From: an uncultured Lysobacteraceae bacterium
GTDB taxonomy: Bacteria > Pseudomonadota > Gammaproteobacteria > Xanthomonadales > Rhodanobacteraceae
Length of the DNA stretch: 16,885 nt
Direction of reading: 5' to 3'
NCBI GenBank assembly: GCA_946482585.1
Contig: CAMLSI010000042.1
Coordinates: 1 to 16,885, forward strand
Under the pieces are notes generated by a model that saw only the letters and a list, made by a program, of their open reading frames with translations, did not search any database and was not told where the DNA came from. A program made the translations under genes and the position numbers. Shown here one piece after another: positions 6,186 to 12,936 of the stretch; within the stretch, counting starts at the first letter, position 1; each line of letters starts with the position of its first letter.

Positions 6186-6956
6186 ATGAATCACCGTCCT
6201 TTCGTCGCCGACGTGCCGCACGTCTTCCTCATCGTTCCGTTCGGCGAGGGGCATGGCGCCGCCCAACAGGCCATGCGGGCCGCGGCCGCCTCGCTCGGGC
6301 TGGGCTGTTTCCGCACCGACGATATCCGGCGCAGCACGGCCATCCTCGATCGGGTCCTGCAGGGCATCCGCAGCGCGACCGTCGTCGTCGCGGATCTCAC
6401 GGCGAATCGCGCGAACTGCTACTACGAGCTCGGCTATGCCGATGCGCTGCAGCGGCCGGTCGTGCTGCTGCGCCACAAGGACACCGAGCCCGCGTTCGAC
6501 GTGTCGGGACGCAGCATCTGCATCTACGACAGCGCCGAGCATCTCCAGGCGCAGCTGCCGAGCTGGCTGATGGAGGCGGCGCTCGTGAATCACACGGAGT
6601 CGGACGATGACGACGAGAACGCAGGCCGATTCGGACGACTGGCCGTTCGCGACGGCTATTTGCTCGCCGCGGATCTTGAGCCCGGCAAACCCGGCAAGCG
6701 GATGAGCGCGTACGTCGCGGCGACCGTGCGCCGCGTCGACGGCAAACCGCTGCCGGGCAACGCCCGGGTGAAGTTCTTTCTCGATGCCGCAACCTTCGAC
6801 GAGCCGGAGCAGGAAGGCGACATCGTCAACGGCATCGCCCGCTGCGCGTTCGAGGCCTACGGCGCGTTCTCGCTCGGTGCCAAGGTCGGCAACACGATGC
6901 TGGAGCTCGATCTTCGACAGGTTCCGGGGTCGGGCGATCTGTTCCGGAGCCTCTGA
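6186..6956 (+). CDS. Nucleoside deoxyribosyltransferase/TIR-like domain fused to a pYEATS-like domain
   Basis: A 256-residue, two-domain cytoplasmic protein. Residues 10-130 have the Rossmann-like pattern of the nucleoside 2-deoxyribosyltransferase/TIR-like group: VFLIVPFG, then ATVVVADLTANRANCYYELGYADAL, with E81 in YYELGYA at the position of the catalytic glutamate and D70 in the preceding strand. A polar Asp/Glu/Asn linker follows at about 136-147. Residues 150-246 (ARVKFFLDAATF, VNGIARCAFEAYGAFSLGA, MLELDLRQV) fit the prokaryotic YEATS (pYEATS) domain, which comparative genomics links to immunity-type effector proteins. The predicted role is nucleotide or NAD processing under control of a sensor domain. 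The start at 6186 follows GGAG at eight bases. It is not flanked by other recognisable defence genes. The domain calls are by motif reading. Confidence 0.75.
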   Translation: MNHRPFVADVPHVFLIVPFGEGHGAAQQAMRAAAASLGLGCFRTDDIRRSTAILDRVLQGIRSATVVVADLTANRANCYYELGYADALQRPVVLLRHKDTEPAFDVSGRSICIYDSAEHLQAQLPSWLMEAALVNHTESDDDDENAGRFGRLAVRDGYLLAADLEPGKPGKRMSAYVAATVRRVDGKPLPGNARVKFFLDAATFDEPEQEGDIVNGIARCAFEAYGAFSLGAKVGNTMLELDLRQVPGSGDLFRSL

Positions 6957-7117
6957 TCGCGATGCGCAGGTCAGGGGAACGACCATCGATGCGCAGCGAG
7001 TAGGGAATCCCATTCGTTGACTGAACGCGGCTGCACCAGACGCGCGCGCGAGACGCACGCGGCCGGCGGCGCTGTGTACGCTCGCCGGTCAGAAGCGTCC
7101 GACCGGAGTTCCGCCGC

Positions 7118-8275
7118 ATGCGCGCGTCCCTGATTCGTTTCGTGTCCTGTGCCGCTTTCGCCGCACTGCCGCCAGGCGCGGCGACCGCCGACGACTACAA
7201 ACCCGTGCGCTGCGATACGCGCGAGTCCTATGCCGGACGGCCGTTGCACGAGGCCGTGCGCGTCGCGCAGGTGCCGGGTCCATTCAGTGAGGACGCTTTC
7301 GATGCCGACACGGTGCGGCGTCTCGACGAGGCATTCGACACCGTGCACAAGGCCACCGCGGCGCCGGCGCTGAGCGCTGCGATCGCGGTGCCGGGTCGCG
7401 GCCTCTGGACCCGATCGACTACGGCCGCCGGCGCGCCGCTGCTGTACTGGGCCAGCGCCGGCAAGGTGTTTACGGCGATCGTCGTGCTGCAGCTCGCTGC
7501 CGAGGGGCGTCTCGATCTCGACGCGCCGGTGTCGCGCTGGATCGACAAGGTGCCGAACGGCGACGCCGTCACGGTGCGCGATCTGCTTGCGCACACCAGC
7601 GGTCTGTTCAGTGCGAACGAAGATCGCAAGGCGCGCAGCGAGCCGCGTCATCGCAGCGCCGGGGAGAACCTCGCGATCGCGCGGCGCCACGGCGCCATGT
7701 TCTGCGCCGGCGCGAACTGGCGCTACAGCAACACCGGCTATGACCTGCTCGGCGAAATCGTGCGTATCGTCGATGGCCGTCCGCTCGACATCGCGATCGC
7801 CGCGCGCATCGTCGACAGGCTTGCGCTGAAACGTACGCGCGCGCTGCGATCCGACAGCGACACGCGCGACATCGCGCCGCTGACGTCGGCGAAGGAAAAA
7901 CCGATCGACCCGCGCTGGCCCGGCGCCGCCGGGCCGATCGCCGCCGACGCGGCCGACATGACCCGCGTTCTCGCCGCGCTGTTCAACGGCGAACTCGTGC
8001 CCGCGGCCACCGTCGCGTCGATGACCGCGACGCTCTATCCGATGTTCGACGCGGGTCTCTACTACGGCCTCGGCCTCATGGTGTTCGACATTCCCGACGG
8101 CGACACGCGCCATCTCTGGATAGGCCATGCGGGCGGCACGCCGGGGGCAGGTGCGCTCATGATCTATTCGCCACGGGACAATGCGTTCGTCGCGGTCGCG
8201 CTCACCGGCGACGGATCGGCGGCGGCGTCGGTGAATCTGCTGTTGAAGGCGTTGCGTCCGGCGCACGCGCCGTAG
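7118..8275 (+). CDS. Exported serine hydrolase of the beta-lactamase class C/penicillin-binding family
   Basis: A 385-residue protein with a signal peptide (residues 1 to about 24, ending ATA-DD) and a beta-lactamase-family domain from about 65 to 375. The catalytic motifs are S113-A-G-K116 (SxxK), Y203-S-N205 (YxN) and H337-A-G339 replacing the KTG triad, as is usual in esterase or D-peptidase members. VRDLLAHTSGLFS is the typical family segment. Such proteins act in the periplasm as esterases, peptidases or amidases; true beta-lactam resistance cannot be inferred. The start at 7118 has GGAG ten bases upstream. The gene stands alone, 161 bases after the pYEATS gene and 119 bases before the MarR gene. 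Confidence 0.88.
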   Translation: MRASLIRFVSCAAFAALPPGAATADDYKPVRCDTRESYAGRPLHEAVRVAQVPGPFSEDAFDADTVRRLDEAFDTVHKATAAPALSAAIAVPGRGLWTRSTTAAGAPLLYWASAGKVFTAIVVLQLAAEGRLDLDAPVSRWIDKVPNGDAVTVRDLLAHTSGLFSANEDRKARSEPRHRSAGENLAIARRHGAMFCAGANWRYSNTGYDLLGEIVRIVDGRPLDIAIAARIVDRLALKRTRALRSDSDTRDIAPLTSAKEKPIDPRWPGAAGPIAADAADMTRVLAALFNGELVPAATVASMTATLYPMFDAGLYYGLGLMVFDIPDGDTRHLWIGHAGGTPGAGALMIYSPRDNAFVAVALTGDGSAAASVNLLLKALRPAHAP

Positions 8276-8376
8276 CCGGCCACACGCTACCCCGTGGCTC
8301 TGGCGGAGACACATCGCCAATCGGGTCCGCGCGAAAGGGTGGGGTGCCCCGGCGATCTCGGTAGCGCTTGCAATAG

Positions 8377-8389
8377 ATAGGAGTCCTAT
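8377..8389 (+). promoter_or_regulatory. MarR-type operator overlapping the ribosome binding site of the MarR gene
   Basis: Perfect palindrome ATAGGA-G-TCCTAT six bases before the MarR start codon. It contains the AGGAGT Shine-Dalgarno, so a bound repressor or an mRNA hairpin would mask the start. A second partial repeat (AATAG at 8372-8376, CTATT at 8386-8390) extends it. The AT-rich symmetric form is typical of MarR-family binding sites. Confidence 0.65.
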
Positions 8390-8394
8390 TTAGC

Positions 8395-9048
8395 ATGCGC
8401 CGCATGAAATCGCCCACGAGCCCGGCACCCATCGACGAGCGCATTCGCGAGGCGCTCTCGCGGCTCGCCACGGCCCTGCGCTCGGACGACTGGCTGCGCG
8501 CCAGAGCGGCCGGCGTCAATCCAACGCAGTACGCGATCCTCGACTGTCTGCAGGGACGGGCCGACGGGCTCAGTGTGAAGGAGATCGCGTTCCAGCTCGG
8601 CGTCTCGCAGCCGACGGCGACGGATTCCGTCGCCGCGCTGGAGCGCAAAGCCCTCGTCGTCAAGCGTGCTTCGGACGTCGATCGGCGCGCGGTGCACGTC
8701 GGTCTCACCCCGGACGGCCGCGCGGCACTGCGTGCCGGAGAGGCGACTGCCGGCGTCGCTTCGGTGGCGACCGCCCCGCTGTCGGGAGAGGACAAGGAAC
8801 GGCTCCTCCTCCTGCTGATCGCGATGATCCGGCAACTGCAGGAAGCGGACGCGATTCCGATTCAGCGCATGTGCGTCAGCTGCCGTCACTTCCGGCCCCA
8901 CGCCCATTCCGATGCGGCGCGGCCCCACCACTGCAACTTCGTGAACGCGGCATTCGGTCAGCGGGAGCTCCGCATCGACTGCCGCGACCACGATCCGGCA
9001 GATCCTTCGTCCCGGGCTGCCACCTGGGACGCGTTCCAGAAAGGATAG
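8395..9048 (+). CDS. MarR-family transcriptional regulator with C-terminal cysteine-cluster domain
   Basis: A 217-residue protein. Residues 12-150 are a MarR winged helix: NPTQYAILDCL, VKEIAFQLGVSQPTATDSVAALERKALV as helix-turn-helix, DRRAVHVGLTPDG as wing, and a C-terminal dimer helix. Normal MarR proteins end at about 140-160 residues. Here an extra ~60 residues carry C160-x2-C163, H169, H171, H178-H179-C180 and C196, a spacing that could bind zinc or an iron-sulfur cluster. It is likely a redox- or metal-responsive repressor of the cluster it leads. The start at 8395 uses AGGAGT at ten bases; an in-frame ATG at 8404 is the alternative. The palindrome across its ribosome binding site suggests autoregulation. 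The next gene begins 37 bases after its stop. Confidence 0.88.
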   Translation: MRRMKSPTSPAPIDERIREALSRLATALRSDDWLRARAAGVNPTQYAILDCLQGRADGLSVKEIAFQLGVSQPTATDSVAALERKALVVKRASDVDRRAVHVGLTPDGRAALRAGEATAGVASVATAPLSGEDKERLLLLLIAMIRQLQEADAIPIQRMCVSCRHFRPHAHSDAARPHHCNFVNAAFGQRELRIDCRDHDPADPSSRAATWDAFQKG

Positions 9049-9085
9049 TCGTACCCTCCAGGCATACGAAAAAGGATAAATCTCC

Positions 9086-9802
9086 ATGCGTACAAAAATA
9101 CTGGCCGGCGTGCTGCTCGCCGGAACGGCGTCGCTTTGGCTGAATGCCGCGTCCGCTCATGCCGTCACGGCCGAGCCGGCGGACGCCGTCCGCGCGTCTT
9201 TCGACATCATCGAGACCACGATCGTCACGCGGAACGATGCGGCGATCTTCACCACGCGCGTCCGCGGCGACGCCGGGGCGGACAGGCCCGCGGCGACCGG
9301 CAGATTCGAGGGCTCGGACGTCTACGCCTACGTCTGGCCGACCTCGCTGGACAGCGGCGAGATCGGCTTCGAGAAGGGGCAGGGCATCGTCGCGCTCGCC
9401 GTCACGTTCCATCCGGATTTCGACGACGCCGCGTACGGCGGCAAGAATCGCGAGGTCTGGCATCCGCACTGGGTCGTGCTGAACAAGGATGCGGCCTGCA
9501 AGGGCGGCCTCAAGGTGACGGACATTCCGAAAGGCGCCAAGCCCAAGGTTCCGCCGACCTGGCCCGGCGTCCCGCTGCTGATCGACAGTCCGGACTATCC
9601 GACCGCATTCAAGGGCGGCACGGTCGAAGTGTCCGTTCCCCTGTCGCTGCTCGGCGGCATCGCCGGCGCGTCGTTCGACGGCGTCACCGCAGGATTGAAG
9701 ATCGACGGCAACCTGCATTCGCCGCTGCTCTGCGTCGATGACGTGTTCAAGATCGCCTCGGGCAATCTGACCTTGCCCGGAAAGGTCGAACGCGCGAAGT
9801 GA
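9086..9802 (+). CDS. Exported protein of unknown function in the MarR cluster
   Basis: A 238-residue protein with a signal peptide (residues 1 to about 26, ending SAHA). The mature part is predicted beta-rich: DAAIFTTRVRGDAG, GSDVYAYVWPTSLDS, GIVALAVTFHPDFDD, then WHPHWV with two histidines, and a C-terminal strand set including LPGKVERAK. Only two cysteines, C138 and C216, are present and could form a disulfide. H109, H126 and H128 could bind a metal. I do not recognise the family. The start at 9086 has AAGGA nine bases upstream. It is placed 37 bases after the MarR gene and is followed by a strong terminator, so it is almost certainly the main target of that regulator. Confidence 0.8.
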   Translation: MRTKILAGVLLAGTASLWLNAASAHAVTAEPADAVRASFDIIETTIVTRNDAAIFTTRVRGDAGADRPAATGRFEGSDVYAYVWPTSLDSGEIGFEKGQGIVALAVTFHPDFDDAAYGGKNREVWHPHWVVLNKDAACKGGLKVTDIPKGAKPKVPPTWPGVPLLIDSPDYPTAFKGGTVEVSVPLSLLGGIAGASFDGVTAGLKIDGNLHSPLLCVDDVFKIASGNLTLPGKVERAK

Positions 9803-9809
9803 GCAGCTC

Positions 9810-9841
9810 CCCGGTCCGCCGACTGCCATCGGCGGACCGGG
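9810..9841 (+). terminator. Rho-independent terminator after the exported protein gene
   Basis: Perfect 13-bp GC-rich stem CCCGGTCCGCCGA with a 6-base loop, followed by AATTTCCTT, seven bases past the stop codon. It would end the MarR/exported protein transcript, so the downstream redoxin probably has its own promoter or depends on read-through. Confidence 0.85.
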
Positions 9842-9987
9842 AATTTCCTTCCCTCCAGGCAAAACGAGAGAGCAAGGACACTGCGGAAGCTACGCGGGTC
9901 GGCCGCGCGCGTGCAACCGGCTCGTCCGGTTCCATCGTGCCGAAATGATTCCCGGCTGCCGCGGATTCCGCGTTCCGAGGAAAACGC

Positions 9988-10539
9988 ATGTCATCCGTCG
10001 TCACGCTTGCGCCCGAACTGGCCGTGAGCGAATGGTTCAATACTGCCGCGCCGCTGACTCTGGCGAGCCTGCGCGGCCGCGTCGTCTTCCTGCACACCTT
10101 CCAGGTGCTCTGTCCTGGCTGCGTCGCCGCGGCCATCCCGCAGGCGCAGCGCATCGAGCGCGCGTTCGCCGGCACCGACCTTCAGGTCGTCGGACTGCAC
10201 ACGGTGTTCGAACATCACGCGGCGATGTCGCCCCTGACGCTGAGAGCTTTCCTGCACGAATATCGCGTGACGTCGCCGGTCGGCGTCGACGCCGCGGACG
10301 GCACATCGGACATTCCGGTCACCATGCGGCGCTTTGCGCTGCGCGGAACGCCGTCCTCGGTGCTCATCGGTCGCGACGGCACCATCCTCCAGCGGAAATT
10401 CGGCGTCGAGGACGACATCGTCGTCGGCGCACGCATCGCGATGGCGCTGTCGATGGACGCGCCCGGCGTCGGCGACACCGCGGCGGCCGGGCCGGAACGC
10501 TGCGCCGACGGGACCTGCGCGGTGCCCGGATCATCCTGA
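9988..10539 (+). CDS. Redoxin (AhpC/TSA-thioredoxin fold) with CPGC active site
   Basis: A 183-residue thioredoxin-fold protein. VVFLHTFQVLCPGC holds the redox pair C42-P-G-C45 at the start of the first helix, and the cis-proline is P122 in RGTPSSVLIGRDG. VDAADGTSDIPVTMRRF is the insertion segment typical of TlpA/AhpC-type redoxins. No signal peptide is visible, so it probably acts in the cytoplasm. Two extra cysteines near the C-terminus (C172 and C177 in RCADGTCAVP) could be a second thiol pair or a metal site. The start at 9988 has GAGGA seven bases upstream. It lies 185 bases beyond the exported protein gene, past the terminator, in the same direction. Confidence 0.88.
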   Translation: MSSVVTLAPELAVSEWFNTAAPLTLASLRGRVVFLHTFQVLCPGCVAAAIPQAQRIERAFAGTDLQVVGLHTVFEHHAAMSPLTLRAFLHEYRVTSPVGVDAADGTSDIPVTMRRFALRGTPSSVLIGRDGTILQRKFGVEDDIVVGARIAMALSMDAPGVGDTAAAGPERCADGTCAVPGSS

Positions 10540-10558
10540 AGCTAACGCCGGTGTCGGG

Positions 10559-11002
10559 TCACTGCCGCTCGAAACGCTGCTGCAATTTTCGCAGGGCGGT
10601 CGCCGACTCGCGCCGGATCCGGAAGCGGCCGAACACCGCATCGATCACGCGCAGCCATGCGGGCTTGACCGAGTAGTCGAGCGAGCGCGTGAAGATCGTG
10701 CGGTCGCCGTCGGCGGCGAAGTCGTAGCGCAGGCGCACGCTGCCGCCGTCATCCATCGTCGCCGCGGCTTCCCAGTATTCCGGTCGGCGCGCGTCGACGA
10801 CACGCCAGTGCAGGCGCCGCCGGAAACCGGCCGTGCGGATGTTTTCCTCGAACGTCGCGCCGGCCGGCAGCGACAGTCGCGTGTCCGGCACGGTGCCCAG
10901 CGAAGCGGCGTGCCATTCGTGCCAGCACGCGGGCATGGTGAGGTAGTCGTAGGCGTCCTGAGTCGTGGTGCGGAGCGGCGTGTGGCTGGTGTGTGACGGC
11001 AT
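10559..11002 (-). CDS. SRPBCC (START/polyketide-cyclase-like) family protein
   Basis: A 147-residue protein with the helix-grip pattern: an N-terminal PACWHEWHAASLG helix segment, central strands (RRRLHWRVVDARRPEYWEAA, then VRLRYDFAADGDRTIFTRSL), and a long C-terminal basic helix (RRESATALRKLQQRFERQ). SRPBCC proteins bind hydrophobic ligands or act in lipid and polyketide processing. No catalytic residues can be named. The start at 11002 has GGAA seven bases upstream. It is 35 bases downstream of the hydroxylase gene on the same strand and probably co-transcribed with it, so its ligand may be the hydroxylase substrate or product (inference). Confidence 0.8.
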   Translation of the reverse strand: MPSHTSHTPLRTTTQDAYDYLTMPACWHEWHAASLGTVPDTRLSLPAGATFEENIRTAGFRRRLHWRVVDARRPEYWEAAATMDDGGSVRLRYDFAADGDRTIFTRSLDYSVKPAWLRVIDAVFGRFRIRRESATALRKLQQRFERQ

Positions 11003-11037
11003 GGCGGATTCCGTTCGGAAGTCGATCGTGGTTGCGG

Positions 11038-11703
11038 TCAGCGCAGGCGCGGGTCTTCGGGTTCCCAGTGCAAGGTGCCGCACAGCCAGTCCGTCAGCGG
11101 GAACACGAGGTTGAAGTTGCGTGTCTGCATGAGGTCGCGGCGATGGTGCAACTGATGCAGCCGTCGCATGTGGCGTATCCACGGCAGCCGCGCGAGCGGG
11201 TGCCGCGCGGGCAGGTGCTCGCAGGCATGGAAGATTTCGTAGGTCAGGTAGCCGCTCAGCAAGGTCGCGCAGAACAGCGCGGCGACGTTCGCGTTGAACG
11301 AGGCCGTCGCCCAGTAGGCCGGCGCGAGCGCCGTACAGAACAGCACGATCAGCCAGGCCGGAAAGAAGATCACGCGCCAGTCGCGCGCCTGTTCGTACGG
11401 CATGCGGCGTTCGTCGAAAAAGCTGTGGTGATCGCCGGTATGGCGCTTGTAGAACAGCGCGCCGAGGCGGTGCTTGTGGTGGCCGAAGGTGCGATGCACG
11501 GTGTACTCGCCGACGTTGAACACGACCAGGGCCAGCGGGATCGCGAGCCATTCCCACGCGCGCACGCCGTCGAGCCGGCCGATCAGCAGCGCCAGCGCGG
11601 CCAGGCCGAACGCGAGCACGAAGCCGCCGTGCAGCCACGCGCGGTAGTGCCGGCTGATGCCGCCGCGATAGCGCATGCGAAAGGCTTCGGTGTCGTGGGG
11701 CAT
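11038..11703 (-). CDS. Membrane fatty acid hydroxylase/sterol desaturase-family enzyme
   Basis: A 221-residue integral membrane protein with the histidine-box pattern of the di-iron fatty acid hydroxylase superfamily: H70-RTFG-H75-H76, H88-TGD-H92-H93, H159/H163 and H183-QL-H186-H187. These bind two irons and activate oxygen for hydroxylation or desaturation of lipids. Hydrophobic helices lie at about residues 24-42, 50-65, 112-130 and 138-155, with the boxes on the cytoplasmic side. The start at 11703 has GGAG seven bases upstream. It heads the pair with the SRPBCC gene and is divergent from the AraC-type regulator, the probable activator. The exact substrate (sterol, fatty acid, carotenoid or other) cannot be told from sequence. 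Confidence 0.88.
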   Translation of the reverse strand: MPHDTEAFRMRYRGGISRHYRAWLHGGFVLAFGLAALALLIGRLDGVRAWEWLAIPLALVVFNVGEYTVHRTFGHHKHRLGALFYKRHTGDHHSFFDERRMPYEQARDWRVIFFPAWLIVLFCTALAPAYWATASFNANVAALFCATLLSGYLTYEIFHACEHLPARHPLARLPWIRHMRRLHQLHHRRDLMQTRNFNLVFPLTDWLCGTLHWEPEDPRLR

Positions 11704-11783
11704 ACGGTGCTCCGGGCGCTCTGTGCGGCGCGATCGGCGACGTGTCGATGGAGCACATGATCGGGCGCTCGCGAATCCGCCGC

Positions 11784-11811
11784 ATTGACAGGATCGCGCA
11801 CGAGATTGACA
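11784..11811 (+). promoter_or_regulatory. Two ATTGACA half-sites 21 bp apart, probable AraC-type binding site
   Basis: ATTGACA occurs at 11784-11790 and again at 11805-11811 in the same orientation, 21 bp apart, that is two helical turns. This is the usual arrangement for AraC-family half-sites. They lie in the 136-bp divergent region between the hydroxylase and the AraC regulator. TTGACA could also serve as a -35 element, so promoter function is an alternative reading. Confidence 0.55.
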
Positions 11812-11839
11812 TTTCGCGCCAACCAGCCGGGACGCCGAC

Positions 11840-12838
11840 ATGCTCGATCCGCGTACCGTTTCGAACCCCTACGTCCGCACCTTGCTCGGCGTGCTCGATG
11901 CGCACGGCGTCGACGTGCGTGCGCTGCTCGCCGGACTGCGTCTCGATGCAGCCGTGCTCGACGACCCGAATGGCCGCATCGCGCCCGAGATCGTCCATCG
12001 CATCTGGGAGCGTGGCCTCGCGCTGACCGGCGATCCGCTGCTGGGCCTCAAGGTCGCTGCGGCCGCGCGGCCGTCGACCTTCCGCGCCGTCGGGCTCGCT
12101 GCGATGAGCAGCGCCTCGCTGCAGGATGCGCTGGCGCTGATGCTGCGCTACTACCGCCTCGTCAGCGAATCCGGCGCGCTGACGGCGCAGCCCCGCGCCG
12201 GCGGCGACATCGCGATCGTCTACACGGAACAGCTCCGGCGCGTGCGGCTGTTCCCGCAGCAGGTCGAGGCCATCGTCGGCGGCATTCTCGTCATGGCGCG
12301 CAGCATCGCCGAGCGCGCGTTCGCGCCGACGGTCGTCGAATTCCGGCACTCCGCTCCGGGCGATGCCAGGCACTACCGAACGTTCTTCGGCTGCGACGTG
12401 CGATTCGACGCGCCCGCGCACGTGCTGAGTCTTCCCGCCGCCGAACTCGCGCGCCGCCTGCCGCACGCCGATGCGGACCTGCACCGCGTTCACTGCGAAT
12501 TGCTGGACCGCCAGCTCGCCGGCCTGCCGCATGCCGGCTCCGTCGCGGCGTTCGCGAAGCAATGGCTGACCGCGCGCGTCAGCGGCAGCCAGCGCGTCGA
12601 CGACCTCGCGCAAGCCCTGGGCATGAGCGTGCGCGCGCTGCAGCGGCAGTTGCAGAAAGAAGGCCACTCCTGGACTGCCCTCGTCGATGCGGCGCGGCAG
12701 GACGCGTTGGAAATCCTGCTGCGCAAGGGCGTATCGCTCGACGAAGCCGCGCGGCAGATCGGCTACCACGACGCGAGCAGCCTCAGTCGTGCGGCGCGAC
12801 GCTGGTTCGGCAAGACGGCGGGCGCGTGGCGGGGCTGA
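11840..12838 (+). CDS. AraC-family transcriptional regulator (OruR-like, arabinose_bd domain)
   Basis: A 332-residue protein. Residues ~15-200 match the N-terminal arabinose_bd-type domain of OruR/ArgR-type AraC proteins (PSTFRAVGLAAMSSASLQDAL, LRYYRLVSESGAL). Residues ~250-332 are the double helix-turn-helix: RVDDLAQALGMSVRALQRQL as the first and LDEAARQIGYHDASSLSRAA as the second, ending RRWFGKTAGAWRG. Such regulators usually activate an adjacent catabolic or lipid gene on binding a ligand. It is divergent from the hydroxylase/SRPBCC pair, with ATTGACA repeats between. The ribosome binding site at 11840 is weak (CGGGAC). Which small molecule it senses is unknown. Confidence 0.92.
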   Translation: MLDPRTVSNPYVRTLLGVLDAHGVDVRALLAGLRLDAAVLDDPNGRIAPEIVHRIWERGLALTGDPLLGLKVAAAARPSTFRAVGLAAMSSASLQDALALMLRYYRLVSESGALTAQPRAGGDIAIVYTEQLRRVRLFPQQVEAIVGGILVMARSIAERAFAPTVVEFRHSAPGDARHYRTFFGCDVRFDAPAHVLSLPAAELARRLPHADADLHRVHCELLDRQLAGLPHAGSVAAFAKQWLTARVSGSQRVDDLAQALGMSVRALQRQLQKEGHSWTALVDAARQDALEILLRKGVSLDEAARQIGYHDASSLSRAARRWFGKTAGAWRG

Positions 12839-12936
12839 ATTTTTCCGGTGCTTCGATCTTTCTTGTCTTGAACCAGGCGACTGTCGGAGCAGCCGCGAAT
12901 CATGATCTCAGCGATGCAGCGTTTTCGTCGTGCCGC

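Noticed and set aside
5882..6187. 101-codon minus-strand frame exactly filling the gap between the pYEATS and RhiA-like starts and overlapping the RhiA start as ATGA
   Set aside because: Composition is Arg/Pro/Ala-rich without a recognisable domain, there is no ribosome binding site that fits, and both end coincidences follow from the flanking ATG codons.
5253..7058. 601-codon frame on the minus strand running from opposite the pYEATS gene into the RhiA-like gene
   Set aside because: The upstream 391 codons are antisense to a well-supported gene and have shadow-frame composition; the ATG at 5885 with a ribosome binding site starts the real gene.
6971..8320. 449-codon minus-strand frame opposite the beta-lactamase-like gene
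   Set aside because: Shadow of the plus-strand serine hydrolase, whose SxxK, YxN and HxG motifs and signal peptide are clear.
9915..9931. Inverted repeat AACCGG-CTCGT-CCGGTT upstream of the redoxin gene
   Set aside because: Only six base pairs, no T run and no similarity to the other palindromes in the window; too weak to call as a terminator or operator.
10559..12769. 736-codon minus-strand frame spanning the AraC gene, hydroxylase region and SRPBCC gene
   Set aside because: It is antisense to the AraC gene and out of frame with the hydroxylase; only its last 147 codons, the SRPBCC protein, have family features and a proper start.
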